41,173 bases of DNA from Gemmata sp. (lineage in GTDB: Bacteria; Planctomycetota; Planctomycetia; Gemmatales; Gemmataceae): positions 1 through 41,173 of the forward strand of contig JALHNS010000013.1 in the NCBI GenBank assembly GCA_022843445.1, given 5' to 3'. The position numbers and the translations under genes were made by a program. Below, one piece after another: positions 8,648-16,793 of the stretch (position 1 is its first letter; each line of letters opens with the position of its first letter). The notes under the pieces were generated by a model, which was given only the letters and a program-made list of their open reading frames with translations, did no database searches and had not been told where the DNA came from.

Positions 8648-9867
8648 GTCACCGGACCCGGCGGGCGGCCACCCTCATGTTCGTCGCCGCGTGCGCGCTC
8701 TCCGTCTCAGCCGGCGGGCAGGAGAAGAAGCACGCCGACGCGAAGAAGGCCGCGGGACCACCCGCGCCCGCGGCGAAGGAACCCCGGTTGAAGCCCGGCA
8801 CGTTCCCGACGGAACCGGGGACGTACCTGTCCGGCGAGTTGGTCGTGATCGACCCGATCAACCGCCGGGGCGGGCTGCGCGTCGACGGCGACGCCGGTGG
8901 GCGCTACCACAGCGGCCCGCTGCACTACTTCGCGCTGCTTCCGTACGCGACCGTCTGGTGCAACGGCGCGCCCGCGGAGTTGCGCGACGTCCCGCTCGGC
9001 ACCCACGTCCACGGGTTCTTTCACCTCCCGCCCGTCGGGGAGGAGCAAACCATCCCGCCCTTGCCCGCCGAATCCCAGCGTTTCGCGGTGCGGCACAACC
9101 ACGCCGTTACCCTGGAGGACGACTTCAGCTACTACCAGCGCCGCGGGCAGTCGTGGCAGGTGGTGGGCGTCGATCTGAAGAAGGGCAAGCTCGACGTCGC
9201 CCCGACCGGGAAACTCGTGACGGACGGGATCGCCGAGAAGGCGACCTTCGACATCGACCCCGTCACGCGGGTGTGGAAGGACCGCCGGCTCGTGGATCTG
9301 ACGGGCCTCGCCGCCGGACAGGTGGTGCGGTTCAACCTCGGCTGGTCGCAAGGCTCGCGCGACCGGGAGTTCACCGTCACGGACGTCTGGCTCGACGACG
9401 CGAGCCGCGCGTTCGCCACCGAGTTGCAGCGCCGCCGCCACGTCCGCTACCAGCAACAGCGCTGGGTTCCGGGGTGGATCGACGGCGTCGAGTTGTTCGA
9501 CTTCGGCGGCGCGGAAATCACCGTCACGCTGTTCGGCCACATGGACCCGTCACTGTACGCCGACCTGAAAGCAACGAAGGACACCGGGTTCTGGGTGGCG
9601 GCGGCCGAGACCACGCTGCGCACGTGGTTCCACCGCGCGGACCGCAAGGTCGGCAAGGTGCTGGACTGGAAAGAGGCCGCGAACCCGCCGCCGGGCAGCA
9701 GCGGCATTCAGATCAAGATGAAGTTCGCCGAAGTGCTGGAAGGCTACCGCCCCGGGCGGTGCGTGCGCGTGAAGTGCGAGCGCTGGGCGTTCGTGACGAT
9801 GCCCCCCGAGGAGCGCGTGAAATCACTGGACGACCTGAAACGATCGGCCACACTCACCCTGCCCTGA
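8644..9867 (+). CDS. Exported protein of unknown function
   Basis: I do not recognise this family. The likely start is the GTG at 8644, which overlaps the DUF1552 stop as GTGA and gives a signal peptide ([25 protein letters not shown]) on a product of 407 residues; an ATG at 8677 is the alternative. After the leader comes a Lys/Ala/Pro-rich linker (residues 25-45), then a folded domain with many beta-like segments. These include [22 protein letters not shown] and [12 protein letters not shown]. The C-terminal half has [11 protein letters not shown] and V-T-L-F-G-H-M-D. It lacks transmembrane segments after the leader. Its place in the cluster suggests an extracytoplasmic role with the DUF1552 and SMP-30-like proteins. 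Confidence 0.8.
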   Translation: MSHRTRRAATLMFVAACALSVSAGGQEKKHADAKKAAGPPAPAAKEPRLKPGTFPTEPGTYLSGELVVIDPINRRGGLRVDGDAGGRYHSGPLHYFALLPYATVWCNGAPAELRDVPLGTHVHGFFHLPPVGEEQTIPPLPAESQRFAVRHNHAVTLEDDFSYYQRRGQSWQVVGVDLKKGKLDVAPTGKLVTDGIAEKATFDIDPVTRVWKDRRLVDLTGLAAGQVVRFNLGWSQGSRDREFTVTDVWLDDASRAFATELQRRRHVRYQQQRWVPGWIDGVELFDFGGAEITVTLFGHMDPSLYADLKATKDTGFWVAAAETTLRTWFHRADRKVGKVLDWKEAANPPPGSSGIQIKMKFAEVLEGYRPGRCVRVKCERWAFVTMPPEERVKSLDDLKRSATLTLP

Positions 9868-9890
9868 GCGGCAGGGCTCGGAGGTTCACG

Positions 9891-10832
9891 ATGCGAACTC
9901 GCTTCCTCTTCTCGTCCCTTCTCGCCGCGTGCGCGTTCGGGGCCCCGCTCGCGGGCGCCGACGAACCGAAGTCGCTGGTGGAACCCGGGGCGAAGGTCAA
10001 GAAGCTCGCCGGCGACATGAAGTTCACGGAAGGGCCGGTGTGGGTGGCCGCGGACAAGAAGTTGATCTTCTCCGACATCCCGAACAGCAAACTCATGCAG
10101 TGGAAGGAGGGCGACGGGCTGTCGGTGTACCGCGAAAGCGAACAGGCCAACGGCAACGTCCTCGACCTCGAGGGGCGGCTCGTCTCCTGCCAGCACAAGG
10201 CGCGGAACCTCGTGCGCACCGAGAAGGACGGAAAGATAACCGTGCTCGCGGACCGGTTCGACGGCAAGCGGTTCAACTCGCCGAACGACGTCGCGGTGCG
10301 GTCGGACGGAACGCTGTGGTTCACCGACCCGCCGTGGGGCTTGACCGAGAAGGGCGAACTGCCCGGCCACTTCGTGTTCAAACTCGACCCGAAGACGGGC
10401 AAGGTCGAAGCGGTCATCAAGGACCTCGCGATGCCCAACGGGATCGTCTTCTCGCCCGACGAGTCGCGCCTCTACGTCGCGGACACCGGCGGCAACGCGC
10501 GGCACCCGGACCCGGCCTTCCACAAGCTGCCGGCCGGGATTCACTGCTACGAGGTGGGGAAGGACGGCGTACTCGGGAAGAAGCTGTTCACGATCCCCGA
10601 GGGCAGCGACGGCATGAAGGTCGATGCCAAGGGCAACCTGTACACCACGCACGGCAAGGTGAAGGTCTACGACCCGGCCGGCAAGTTGCTGGAAGCGATC
10701 GCGGTGCCCGAGGGGCCGGCCAACCTGTGCTTCGGCGGCGACGACTACAAGACCCTGTTCATCACCGCCCGCACGTCGCTCTACAGCGTGCGGGTGGTCA
10801 ACCCCGGCCTGAAACCGGGCGGCATGAAATAG
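9891..10832 (+). CDS. SMP-30/gluconolactonase/LRE-family exported lactonase-like protein
   Basis: The product has 313 residues with a signal peptide (MRTRFLFSSLLAACAFG, cleaved near AGADEP). The SMP-30 six-bladed propeller signature is clear: F-T-E47-G-P-V-W, S-P-N132-D-V-A-V-R-S-D-G, L-W-F-T-D-P-P-W-G, M-P-N-G-I-V-F-S-P-D-E, and Y-V-A-D198-T-G-G-N. E47, N132 and D198 match the metal-binding Glu, Asn and Asp of the family. Members hydrolyse sugar lactones such as gluconolactone, and many planctomycete copies are exported. It follows the unknown protein by 23 bp and precedes the SGNH-LRR gene by 34 bp, so all are probably one transcript. Exact substrate unknown. Confidence 0.9.
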   Translation: MRTRFLFSSLLAACAFGAPLAGADEPKSLVEPGAKVKKLAGDMKFTEGPVWVAADKKLIFSDIPNSKLMQWKEGDGLSVYRESEQANGNVLDLEGRLVSCQHKARNLVRTEKDGKITVLADRFDGKRFNSPNDVAVRSDGTLWFTDPPWGLTEKGELPGHFVFKLDPKTGKVEAVIKDLAMPNGIVFSPDESRLYVADTGGNARHPDPAFHKLPAGIHCYEVGKDGVLGKKLFTIPEGSDGMKVDAKGNLYTTHGKVKVYDPAGKLLEAIAVPEGPANLCFGGDDYKTLFITARTSLYSVRVVNPGLKPGGMK

Positions 10833-10866
10833 CATCGCGGGGCCGTCTCAACACGGGGGTGTCGTC

Positions 10867-12744
10867 ATGCGGTTCGCGCGACTTGTGCTGTGCTGTGCGG
10901 CGTTTCTCGGGACGACCGGCACGCTCCGCGCGGAGCCGCCGGCACCGCACTACTACCTCATCGGCAACTCGCTGACGTGGGACACCGTTCCGGAGAGGCT
11001 CGACGGGTCCGTGCACTGGCACGTCGATTGCGGCGTGTCGCTGCCGCACATCTTCGCGAAGCCCGAAAGCCCGTGCGTGAAGTCCTCGACCCTTTGGCCG
11101 AAGGCGCTGAAGGAAAACCGGTACGACGTGGTCGCGGTCCAACCGCACTACGGCTCGACCCTCGCGCAGGACGTCGAGGTCATATCCGCATGGATGAAAC
11201 TCCAGCCGAAGGCGGTGTTCGTCGTCCACTCCGGCTGGGCGCTCCACGCGCAACGTGCGGGCGAGTTCGCGAGCCTCGCCACGCCAGACCAGATGGCGCA
11301 CAGCCCGACTTACCTCCGGGCGCTGGTCGCCGAACTGCGCCGGGCGCACCCCGGGCGCGAAATCCGACAGACGCTCGCGCAGAACCTGCTGGCGCAGGTC
11401 GCCGACGACATCGACGCCGGGCGCGCGCCGTTCAGGTCCGTCGCGGAGCTGTACCGCGACCCGATCCACATGACCAACGACCACGGCAAGTACCTGATGC
11501 ACAACGCCATGCGGCGGGCGCTCGGGCAACCGCTCTCCGCGGCCGGGTTCGACAAGCTCAAACCCGACGTGAAGCGGTACCTCGACGGCATTCTCGCGCT
11601 GCTGACGACGGCACCGGAAGACCAAACCGTTCTCCGGCGGGTGCTTTCCGGCGAGGAAACCGGCGACCGCGCGACGCTTGTCGCGAAGATCTCTGACAAG
11701 TCCCTGCGCGCCCGGTTGACCGCTCTGCTGCCCGACATCGAGCGGGCCGTCAAGGCGCGCCGCGGTGCGCCCGCGCGGGAAGCCCCGATCGACGAGGCCG
11801 GGGGTAAGCTGATCTACTTACCGGGCGCGCCGCAGTGGGTGTACCTCGCGACCGACGACCGCGGGACGGAGGTTTTCGACGTGCCGACCGGGGTCGACAT
11901 GTACAACGGCAACAACCCGCTCAAGGGCAAGGGCGGGCGCAACGAGAAGGTCACCGACGCGTGGGTGGAGCACCTCGCCGGGATCGCCACGCTCCGCCGG
12001 GTCGATCTCTCAAACTGCGCGATCAAGGGCGACGGGCTGCGGCACATCGGCAAGTTGGCCGATCTCCGCGAAGTGAACCTCACGCTCACGCCGGTCACCG
12101 ACGACGCGCTGCGGCACCTCGCGGGCTTGCCCGAGCTGCGGGTACTCGGACTCGCTTCGACGCAATGCACCGGCACCGGGTTCGCGCACCTTAAGGGGCT
12201 GAAGAAGCTGGAGAGCGTGAATTTCCACTTCACGCCGCTCAACGACGACGGGCTGCGCGCGATCTCGCAGGTCCCGGTCTCCGGACGGCTGTGGTTCGCA
12301 CACACCCGGTTCACCGACGCCGGCGCCGCGAGCCTGAGTAGCCTTACGCAACTGAAGCGGTGCGGCATCGGTAGCACGGACAAGGCGAGTTCCGGCGAAG
12401 CGGTCGCCGCGCTGGTGAAGTTGCCGCTCGAAGAGTTGTCACTCCTCGACAATCAGGCGACGCCCGTTGGCCTCAGCCATGCGGCTAAGATCGCGACCCT
12501 CCGCCGGCTCGATGTCTCACACGCGCCGACCGTCGGGGACGAGTCGCTCCGTGCGGTGGCCGCGATACCCGCTCTGGAGGAGTTCAAACTCGGGAGCGCG
12601 AAGGTCACCGACGATGGGCTGATGGAACTGGCTGCCTGCAAGTCGCTCAAGCGGCTATCGCTCAGCGGGTTGAAGGGGGTCACGCCCGCCGGCGTCGAGC
12701 GCCTCCGCAAGGCCCGCCCCGAGATGCAGGTTGATGTGAAGTAG
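10867..12744 (+). CDS. SGNH-hydrolase-like domain fused to leucine-rich repeats, exported
   Basis: The product has 625 residues and a signal peptide (residues 1-22, ending T-L-R-A). Residues of about 28-230 resemble an SGNH esterase: Y-L-I-G-N33-S-L-T at the start carries the GNS(L) block, and D198-P-I-H201-M-T-N-D-H-G has the D-x-x-H pair at the end. Residues of about 360-620 are leucine-rich repeats of about 24 residues, with the recurring pattern L-x-x-L-x-x-L-x-L, T-x-V-T-D-D-x-L and x-H-L-x-G-L. Planctomycetes use such LRRs widely, probably for binding. The linking region (about 230-360) is less clear. Likely an extracytoplasmic esterase with a recognition module; substrate not known. 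Confidence 0.82.
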   Translation: MRFARLVLCCAAFLGTTGTLRAEPPAPHYYLIGNSLTWDTVPERLDGSVHWHVDCGVSLPHIFAKPESPCVKSSTLWPKALKENRYDVVAVQPHYGSTLAQDVEVISAWMKLQPKAVFVVHSGWALHAQRAGEFASLATPDQMAHSPTYLRALVAELRRAHPGREIRQTLAQNLLAQVADDIDAGRAPFRSVAELYRDPIHMTNDHGKYLMHNAMRRALGQPLSAAGFDKLKPDVKRYLDGILALLTTAPEDQTVLRRVLSGEETGDRATLVAKISDKSLRARLTALLPDIERAVKARRGAPAREAPIDEAGGKLIYLPGAPQWVYLATDDRGTEVFDVPTGVDMYNGNNPLKGKGGRNEKVTDAWVEHLAGIATLRRVDLSNCAIKGDGLRHIGKLADLREVNLTLTPVTDDALRHLAGLPELRVLGLASTQCTGTGFAHLKGLKKLESVNFHFTPLNDDGLRAISQVPVSGRLWFAHTRFTDAGAASLSSLTQLKRCGIGSTDKASSGEAVAALVKLPLEELSLLDNQATPVGLSHAAKIATLRRLDVSHAPTVGDESLRAVAAIPALEEFKLGSAKVTDDGLMELAACKSLKRLSLSGLKGVTPAGVERLRKARPEMQVDVK

Positions 12745-12781
12745 GCGCGGCGTCCCGTCCCCAGATCTACGGTCGCTCATC

Positions 12782-15154
12782 ATGAACCGTTACGCCGCGA
12801 TTCTCGCGACCCTGTTGGCCGGGCACGCGACCGGTACGGCTTGTGCCGCGGAACCGGACGGGTACGAAACCATCGCGCTGCCGTTCTTCAAGTCGCACTG
12901 CCTCCGGTGCCACGACGGCAAGCAGCAAAAGGGCGAGTTCCGGCTCGACACGCTGTCGCGCGACTTCGGGTTGCAGCAGACCGCGGAGCGGTGGGCGGAG
13001 GTGCTCTTCCGAATCAACTCGGGCGAGATGCCGCCCAAAAAGGAGCCGCAGCCGAAGACCGAAGAACTCGGCAAGTTCGCCGAGTGGCTCTCGGCGCGCC
13101 TGAAGGAGGGCGAGGCCGCTCGGATGGCGAAACGCGGCCCGGTCACACACTACCGACTCAGCCGCGACGAGTACGGGCACACCGTCCACGACCTGCTCGG
13201 CGTCTACTTCGACGTCACGGTGCCGGGGGCGTTCAACGACGACCCGCGGTGGCACGGGTTCGACCGCATTGGCTCGGTGCTGTCGCTGTCGCCGTCGCAC
13301 GTCGAGCGGTACTACCGCGCCGCGGAGACGGTCCTCGACCGCGCGTTCCCCGTCCAACAACCGAAGTCCGTGGTCGGGCGCCGGTCCGCGGACGACGGCA
13401 AGTGGAAGGACCAAGGCCACCCGGGACCAGAGCGGTGGCTGCTGTGGCCCGACAGCGGGCGCCCGGCGTTCGACGTGAAGACCGCCGGGCGCTACCGCGT
13501 CCGCGCTCAGCTCAGCGGGCTGCCGTCGTTCAAGGGGCGGCCGCCGCACCTCGCGCTGTGGCACACCGGCCTAAAGCGGGCGGTCGCCGACCGCGACGTG
13601 CTCGCGCCCGAAAGCAAGCCCGCCCTCGTCGAGATCGAGGCGTTCCTGCCCGAAGGCGGCTTCGCCTTACGGAACGAATCTCCCGGCATGTTCTCCGACG
13701 GCCACACCCTCGGCAACACGCAGTTCACGTTCCGGTCGATCGCGACCACCCGCCAGAACCGCCCCACCGGGTATCAACTGTTCACCCCCGAAGGCCAGAC
13801 GATCTACCCGACGCTGATGGTCGACTGGGTCGAACTCGAAGGACCAATCCTGACCGACGCGGACCGGCAGAAGCGCGACGGCCTGATCCCCGCGAAGGAC
13901 GGCGACCTCGCCGCGGCCCGCGAGTGCCTCACCCGGTTCGCGTCCCACGCGTGGCGACGGCCGGCGCGTGAGGCCGAGGTGGACCGGTACGTCATGCTGG
14001 TGCAGGCCGAGATGAAGGCCGGCGAACCGTTCCGGTCGGCGTACCGGACGGCGATGGTCGCGGTGCTGACGTCGAAGAACTTCTACTACCTCGAAGAGGG
14101 AGAGCCGGGGAAGCGGCGTGACGCCGTCACGGACTGGGAGCTGGCGTCGCGGCTGTCTTACTTCCTCTGGAGTTCGATGCCCGACGAGGAGCTATTCGCC
14201 GCGGCCCGCGCCGGCGCGCTGAGGAAGCCCGACGGCCTGCGCGCTCAGCTCAAACGGATGCTCGACGACGAAAAGATCGGCCGCTTCGCCGACTCGTTCC
14301 CGCGGCAGTGGCTGCAACTGCACCGGGTCGGCCAGTTCCCCCCGGACCCGGAGCTGTACCCCGATTACGACAAATGGCTCGAGCAGAGCATGGTGCTCGA
14401 AACCACGCTGTACTTCCAAACAGTCTTCAAAGAGAACCGGTCGATCCGCGAGTTTTTGACGTCCGACTGGACGATCCTCAACCCGCGGCTCGCGACGCAC
14501 TACGGTCTGCCCGCGCTCCAGGGGACAGAGTTCCGGCGCGTGACGTTGCGGCCGGAGGACCATCGCGGCGGTCTGCTGACGCACGCGTCGGTGCTCTCGC
14601 TCTCGTCGGACGGTACCCGCCACCGGCCGGTGCACCGCGGGGTGTGGGTGTCGGAGGCGGTCTTCGGCCGCACGCCCCCGCCCCCGCCGCCGAACGTCGA
14701 GCCGCTCGAACCGACGCCGAGCACCAAGCCGAAGGCGACGATCCGCCAGCAACTGGAGGCGCACGCGACGCACGCCACGTGCGCGTCGTGCCACCGGAAG
14801 ATCGACCCGCTCGGGCTGGCGTTCGACAACTACGACGCGATCGGCCGGTGGCGGATCCGCGAGCAGGTTCAGGGCGGCCGGGGCGACGACCCGCCGGTGA
14901 ACCCCCGCGGCACCCTCCCAGACGGCCGGGCGTTCGACGGCCCCGACGCGTTCAAGAAGCTGCTGGCGGACGACCCGGACCGGTTCGCGGAGGCGTTCGT
15001 GGAGTACCTCGCGACGTACGCCCTGCGGCGGGTGATGACGCTCGACGACGCGCCGCACCTCAAGGCGATCGCCGCGGCGGGCAAGAAGGACGGTTACAAG
15101 CTCCGACCCCTCATCGAGCACCTCGTGACCTCCGACCTGTTCCGCAAGCGGTAG
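12782..15154 (+). CDS. DUF1587/DUF1592/DUF1588/DUF1585 planctomycete cytochrome c-type protein
   Basis: The 790-residue product starts with a signal peptide (MNRYAAILATLLAGHATGTACA). A haem c motif C40-L-R-C43-H44 opens the planctomycete cytochrome domain (with G-E-M-P-P-K later). Then come DUF1587 (Y-R-L-S-R-D-E-Y-G-H-T-V-H-D-L-L-G), a carbohydrate-binding-like beta region (about 220-350), DUF1595 (F-A-S-H-A-W-R-R-P-A), DUF1592 (L-A-S-R-L-S-Y-F-L-W-S-S-M-P-D), and DUF1588 with a second C667-A-S-C670-H671-R-K-I-D-P-L-G. DUF1585 closes the protein (Y-A-L-R-R-V-M-T, L-V-T-S-D-L-F). The family is usually the partner of a DUF1552 or DUF1501 protein; here the DUF1552 gene is four genes upstream. 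Function unknown, probably extracytoplasmic redox or polymer processing. Confidence 0.92.
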   Translation: MNRYAAILATLLAGHATGTACAAEPDGYETIALPFFKSHCLRCHDGKQQKGEFRLDTLSRDFGLQQTAERWAEVLFRINSGEMPPKKEPQPKTEELGKFAEWLSARLKEGEAARMAKRGPVTHYRLSRDEYGHTVHDLLGVYFDVTVPGAFNDDPRWHGFDRIGSVLSLSPSHVERYYRAAETVLDRAFPVQQPKSVVGRRSADDGKWKDQGHPGPERWLLWPDSGRPAFDVKTAGRYRVRAQLSGLPSFKGRPPHLALWHTGLKRAVADRDVLAPESKPALVEIEAFLPEGGFALRNESPGMFSDGHTLGNTQFTFRSIATTRQNRPTGYQLFTPEGQTIYPTLMVDWVELEGPILTDADRQKRDGLIPAKDGDLAAARECLTRFASHAWRRPAREAEVDRYVMLVQAEMKAGEPFRSAYRTAMVAVLTSKNFYYLEEGEPGKRRDAVTDWELASRLSYFLWSSMPDEELFAAARAGALRKPDGLRAQLKRMLDDEKIGRFADSFPRQWLQLHRVGQFPPDPELYPDYDKWLEQSMVLETTLYFQTVFKENRSIREFLTSDWTILNPRLATHYGLPALQGTEFRRVTLRPEDHRGGLLTHASVLSLSSDGTRHRPVHRGVWVSEAVFGRTPPPPPPNVEPLEPTPSTKPKATIRQQLEAHATHATCASCHRKIDPLGLAFDNYDAIGRWRIREQVQGGRGDDPPVNPRGTLPDGRAFDGPDAFKKLLADDPDRFAEAFVEYLATYALRRVMTLDDAPHLKAIAAAGKKDGYKLRPLIEHLVTSDLFRKR

Positions 15155-15710
15155 GCCGAACCGGTCGCGGGTAGCGTGTCCGATTTCGCGGAGGGCCGTT
15201 CCGTGTCTCACATTCCGTCCGGTGCGCGCGAGCAACCCGGCCGGCTCACGCCCGTGCCCGTAACCGAGGTGGGCACAGAAGTGACTGCGGGATGTTGGGA
15301 GGAAAGGCGCTACGACGCTCCGCTCCCCCAACTCCCCGTCGCCACGAGTCACTCTACACGCGCCACTTCCAACTCCCCGTTGCTGCGCGCGTTCCGGCAC
15401 CGGTTCACGACCCCCGGCCGCGGCAAGCGGTCGCCGCGCGACGCGCGCCTACCCGCGACCGTGCCCTGCCACACTGGGGGCTCCTCGCCGCCCTCATCGC
15501 GTGGTTCTGGATGCCCGCGGACAAGGTCCCGTGGGTACTCCGCTGGCTCCGGCCCGCCCGCGCCGCGCACCCGTCCGATCCTACGGACTCCCGCGCCCGC
15601 GGGCGGCTCGGGGGCACCCCCGCGGTAGCTCCGCCGGGACGTCGCCGCCGCTCGCGCACCCCGGCACCGACCCCACCGCGTTCTACCGCGGGCACCGACT
15701 GCGGTCGAAC
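15155..15710. other. 556-bp gap between converging clusters holding a probable transposase relic
   Basis: The gap separates the DUF1592-type gene (ends 15154) from the minus-strand monooxygenase gene (ends 15711). No intact gene is seen. Two short stretches in different forward frames, at about 15472-15560 and 15645-15701, look like decayed protein-coding sequence and are annotated separately. The rest shows nothing recognisable. Confidence 0.45.
15472..15701 (+). pseudogene. Possible frameshifted N-terminal remnant of an IS4-type transposase
   Basis: In one forward frame positions 15472-15560 read H-W-G-L-L-A-A-L-I-A-W-F-W-M-P, a protein-like hydrophobic stretch, followed by V-P-W-V-L-R-W-L. 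In another forward frame positions 15645-15701 read P-P-L-A-H-P-G-T-D-P, then F-Y-R-G-H-R-L. From family knowledge, many IS4-type transposases carry a P-x-x-F-Y-R-G-x-R-L segment just before the first catalytic Asp block. The similarity is short and the two parts are out of frame with each other, so a chance resemblance is possible. No terminal repeats were found. Confidence 0.3.
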
Positions 15711-16022
15711 TTATTCGGCCGGATCGAGTACGAGCAAATGCACGCCGCAAACGTAGTCTTTGACGCTGACGCGGTACGCCTGCATGTGCGGCGAGGCCGA
15801 GTGCGCCTTGAGCGCGGCGAGGTTCTCCCACTTCTCCACGACGACGACCTTGTCAGGGCCGATTGTGGCCTGATTGGACAGATCGGTTCGCGAGTCGATC
15901 GCGGGGCCGTATTCGATGCAGCCCTTCTCGGCACGAACCTCGGGAACGAGTTTGCGGAACACGGCCAGATACGCGTCACGGGTTCCCGGCGCGAGTTCGA
16001 TGGTGGCGATGACGTGGATCAC
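15711..16022 (-). CDS. YgiN-like putative quinol monooxygenase (ABM family)
   Basis: The product has 103 residues, the usual length of the antibiotic-biosynthesis-monooxygenase ferredoxin-like fold. It shows M-I-H-V-I-A-T-I-E-L at the first strand, R-A-E-K-G-C-I-E-Y in the middle, and E-K-W-E-N-L-A-A-L-K-A-H with S-P-H-M at the end, which are typical of YgiN-like dimeric proteins. The family includes cofactor-free quinol oxygenases and many stress or scavenging proteins. Its start overlaps the stop of the GntR gene by 4 bp (16019-16022), so the two are coupled and probably share regulation with the divergent catabolic operon. Confidence 0.88.
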   Translation of the reverse strand: MIHVIATIELAPGTRDAYLAVFRKLVPEVRAEKGCIEYGPAIDSRTDLSNQATIGPDKVVVVEKWENLAALKAHSASPHMQAYRVSVKDYVCGVHLLVLDPAE

Positions 16023-16693
16023 GGCAACCTCCCCTTGTGGCTCTCGATGTGCTTCCGCAGTTCCTCGGTGGCCTCGGGGACCCGCCCCGTGGCGAGCAAA
16101 TCGACCAACCGACGGTGGCTCTCAATGCCGGCATGCCATTCCGCGCGCTTGACGCTCTCACGGAACCGCTGAAAGAACACGTTCAGCAAGTCGCCGAACG
16201 CCATCAGGGGCTTCAGCCCGCTCGCTTCGAGCAGGGTGCGGTGGAACTGGATGTCGAGTTCGATCCAACTCTTGAGATCGCGGGCGGCTCGAAATCGCTC
16301 GGCCAACGCGCGGAGCCCCGTTTCGATCGCGGGGTTGGCCGCCACGTTGCGGGCGACGTGCGGCAGGACCCCCGTTTCGAGGACCACCCGGCTATCGATC
16401 AGTTGCTGCGGGTCGACGTCGAGCAGGCCGGAATGGAAGCCGAGGTGTTCGGTCACCCGCCCCATGTCGATGCGGCCGACGGTCAGCCCGACGCCGGTCT
16501 TGGATTCGACGATGCCGAGGAATTCGAGCGCCTTGGTCGCCTCGCGCACGCTCAGTCGGCTCACGCCGAGTGTCTCGGCGAGCTGAGTTTCCGTGGGCAA
16601 TCGATCCCCGGGGGCCAGCTTGTTCGAGACGATGTACTGCTTGATTTGCTCGGCGGCTTGGTCGCGGAGTTTCGGGCGCCGCAGCGCTTGCAT
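16019..16693 (-). CDS. GntR-family (FadR/FCD subgroup) transcriptional regulator
   Basis: The product has 224 residues. Residues of about 8-72 form the GntR winged helix: I-V-S-N-K-L-A-P-G-D-R-L-P-T-E, then L-A-E-T-L-G-V-S-R-L-S-V-R-E-A. The C-terminal part (about 95-215) is an FCD all-helical ligand domain, with the metal-site pattern E-L-D-I-Q-F-H, then H-A-G-I-E-S-H-R and a late H-I-E-S-H. FCD regulators usually repress sugar-acid or organic-acid catabolic genes until the substrate or an intermediate binds. The gene is divergent from the seven-gene catabolic operon starting at 16794, with a 100-bp shared promoter region that holds a candidate operator at 16753-16763. It is therefore the probable local regulator. 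Confidence 0.92.
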   Translation of the reverse strand: MQALRRPKLRDQAAEQIKQYIVSNKLAPGDRLPTETQLAETLGVSRLSVREATKALEFLGIVESKTGVGLTVGRIDMGRVTEHLGFHSGLLDVDPQQLIDSRVVLETGVLPHVARNVAANPAIETGLRALAERFRAARDLKSWIELDIQFHRTLLEASGLKPLMAFGDLLNVFFQRFRESVKRAEWHAGIESHRRLVDLLATGRVPEATEELRKHIESHKGRLP

Positions 16694-16752
16694 AGCGGGA
16701 ACTCGTCTGTCTCGGATGTGCCGCGTTGACGGTTCGGTGGCGTGCTGTTAGT

Positions 16753-16763
16753 TTATCTGACAA
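16753..16763. promoter_or_regulatory. Candidate GntR/FCD operator in the divergent promoter region
   Basis: TTATCTGACAA is an imperfect palindrome with a single mismatched pair (TTATC-T-GACAA). It resembles TTGTC-N-GACAA-like sites bound by FCD-type GntR regulators. It lies in an AT-richer stretch, 60 bp upstream of the regulator start (16693) and 31 bp upstream of the dehydrogenase ATG (16794), a placement that could control both directions. ATCTGA also recurs directly after it (16755-16760 and 16763-16768). Assignment is inferred. Confidence 0.45.
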
Positions 16764-16793
16764 TCTGATCCCGTCAAGTGCGCCGGGTACCCC

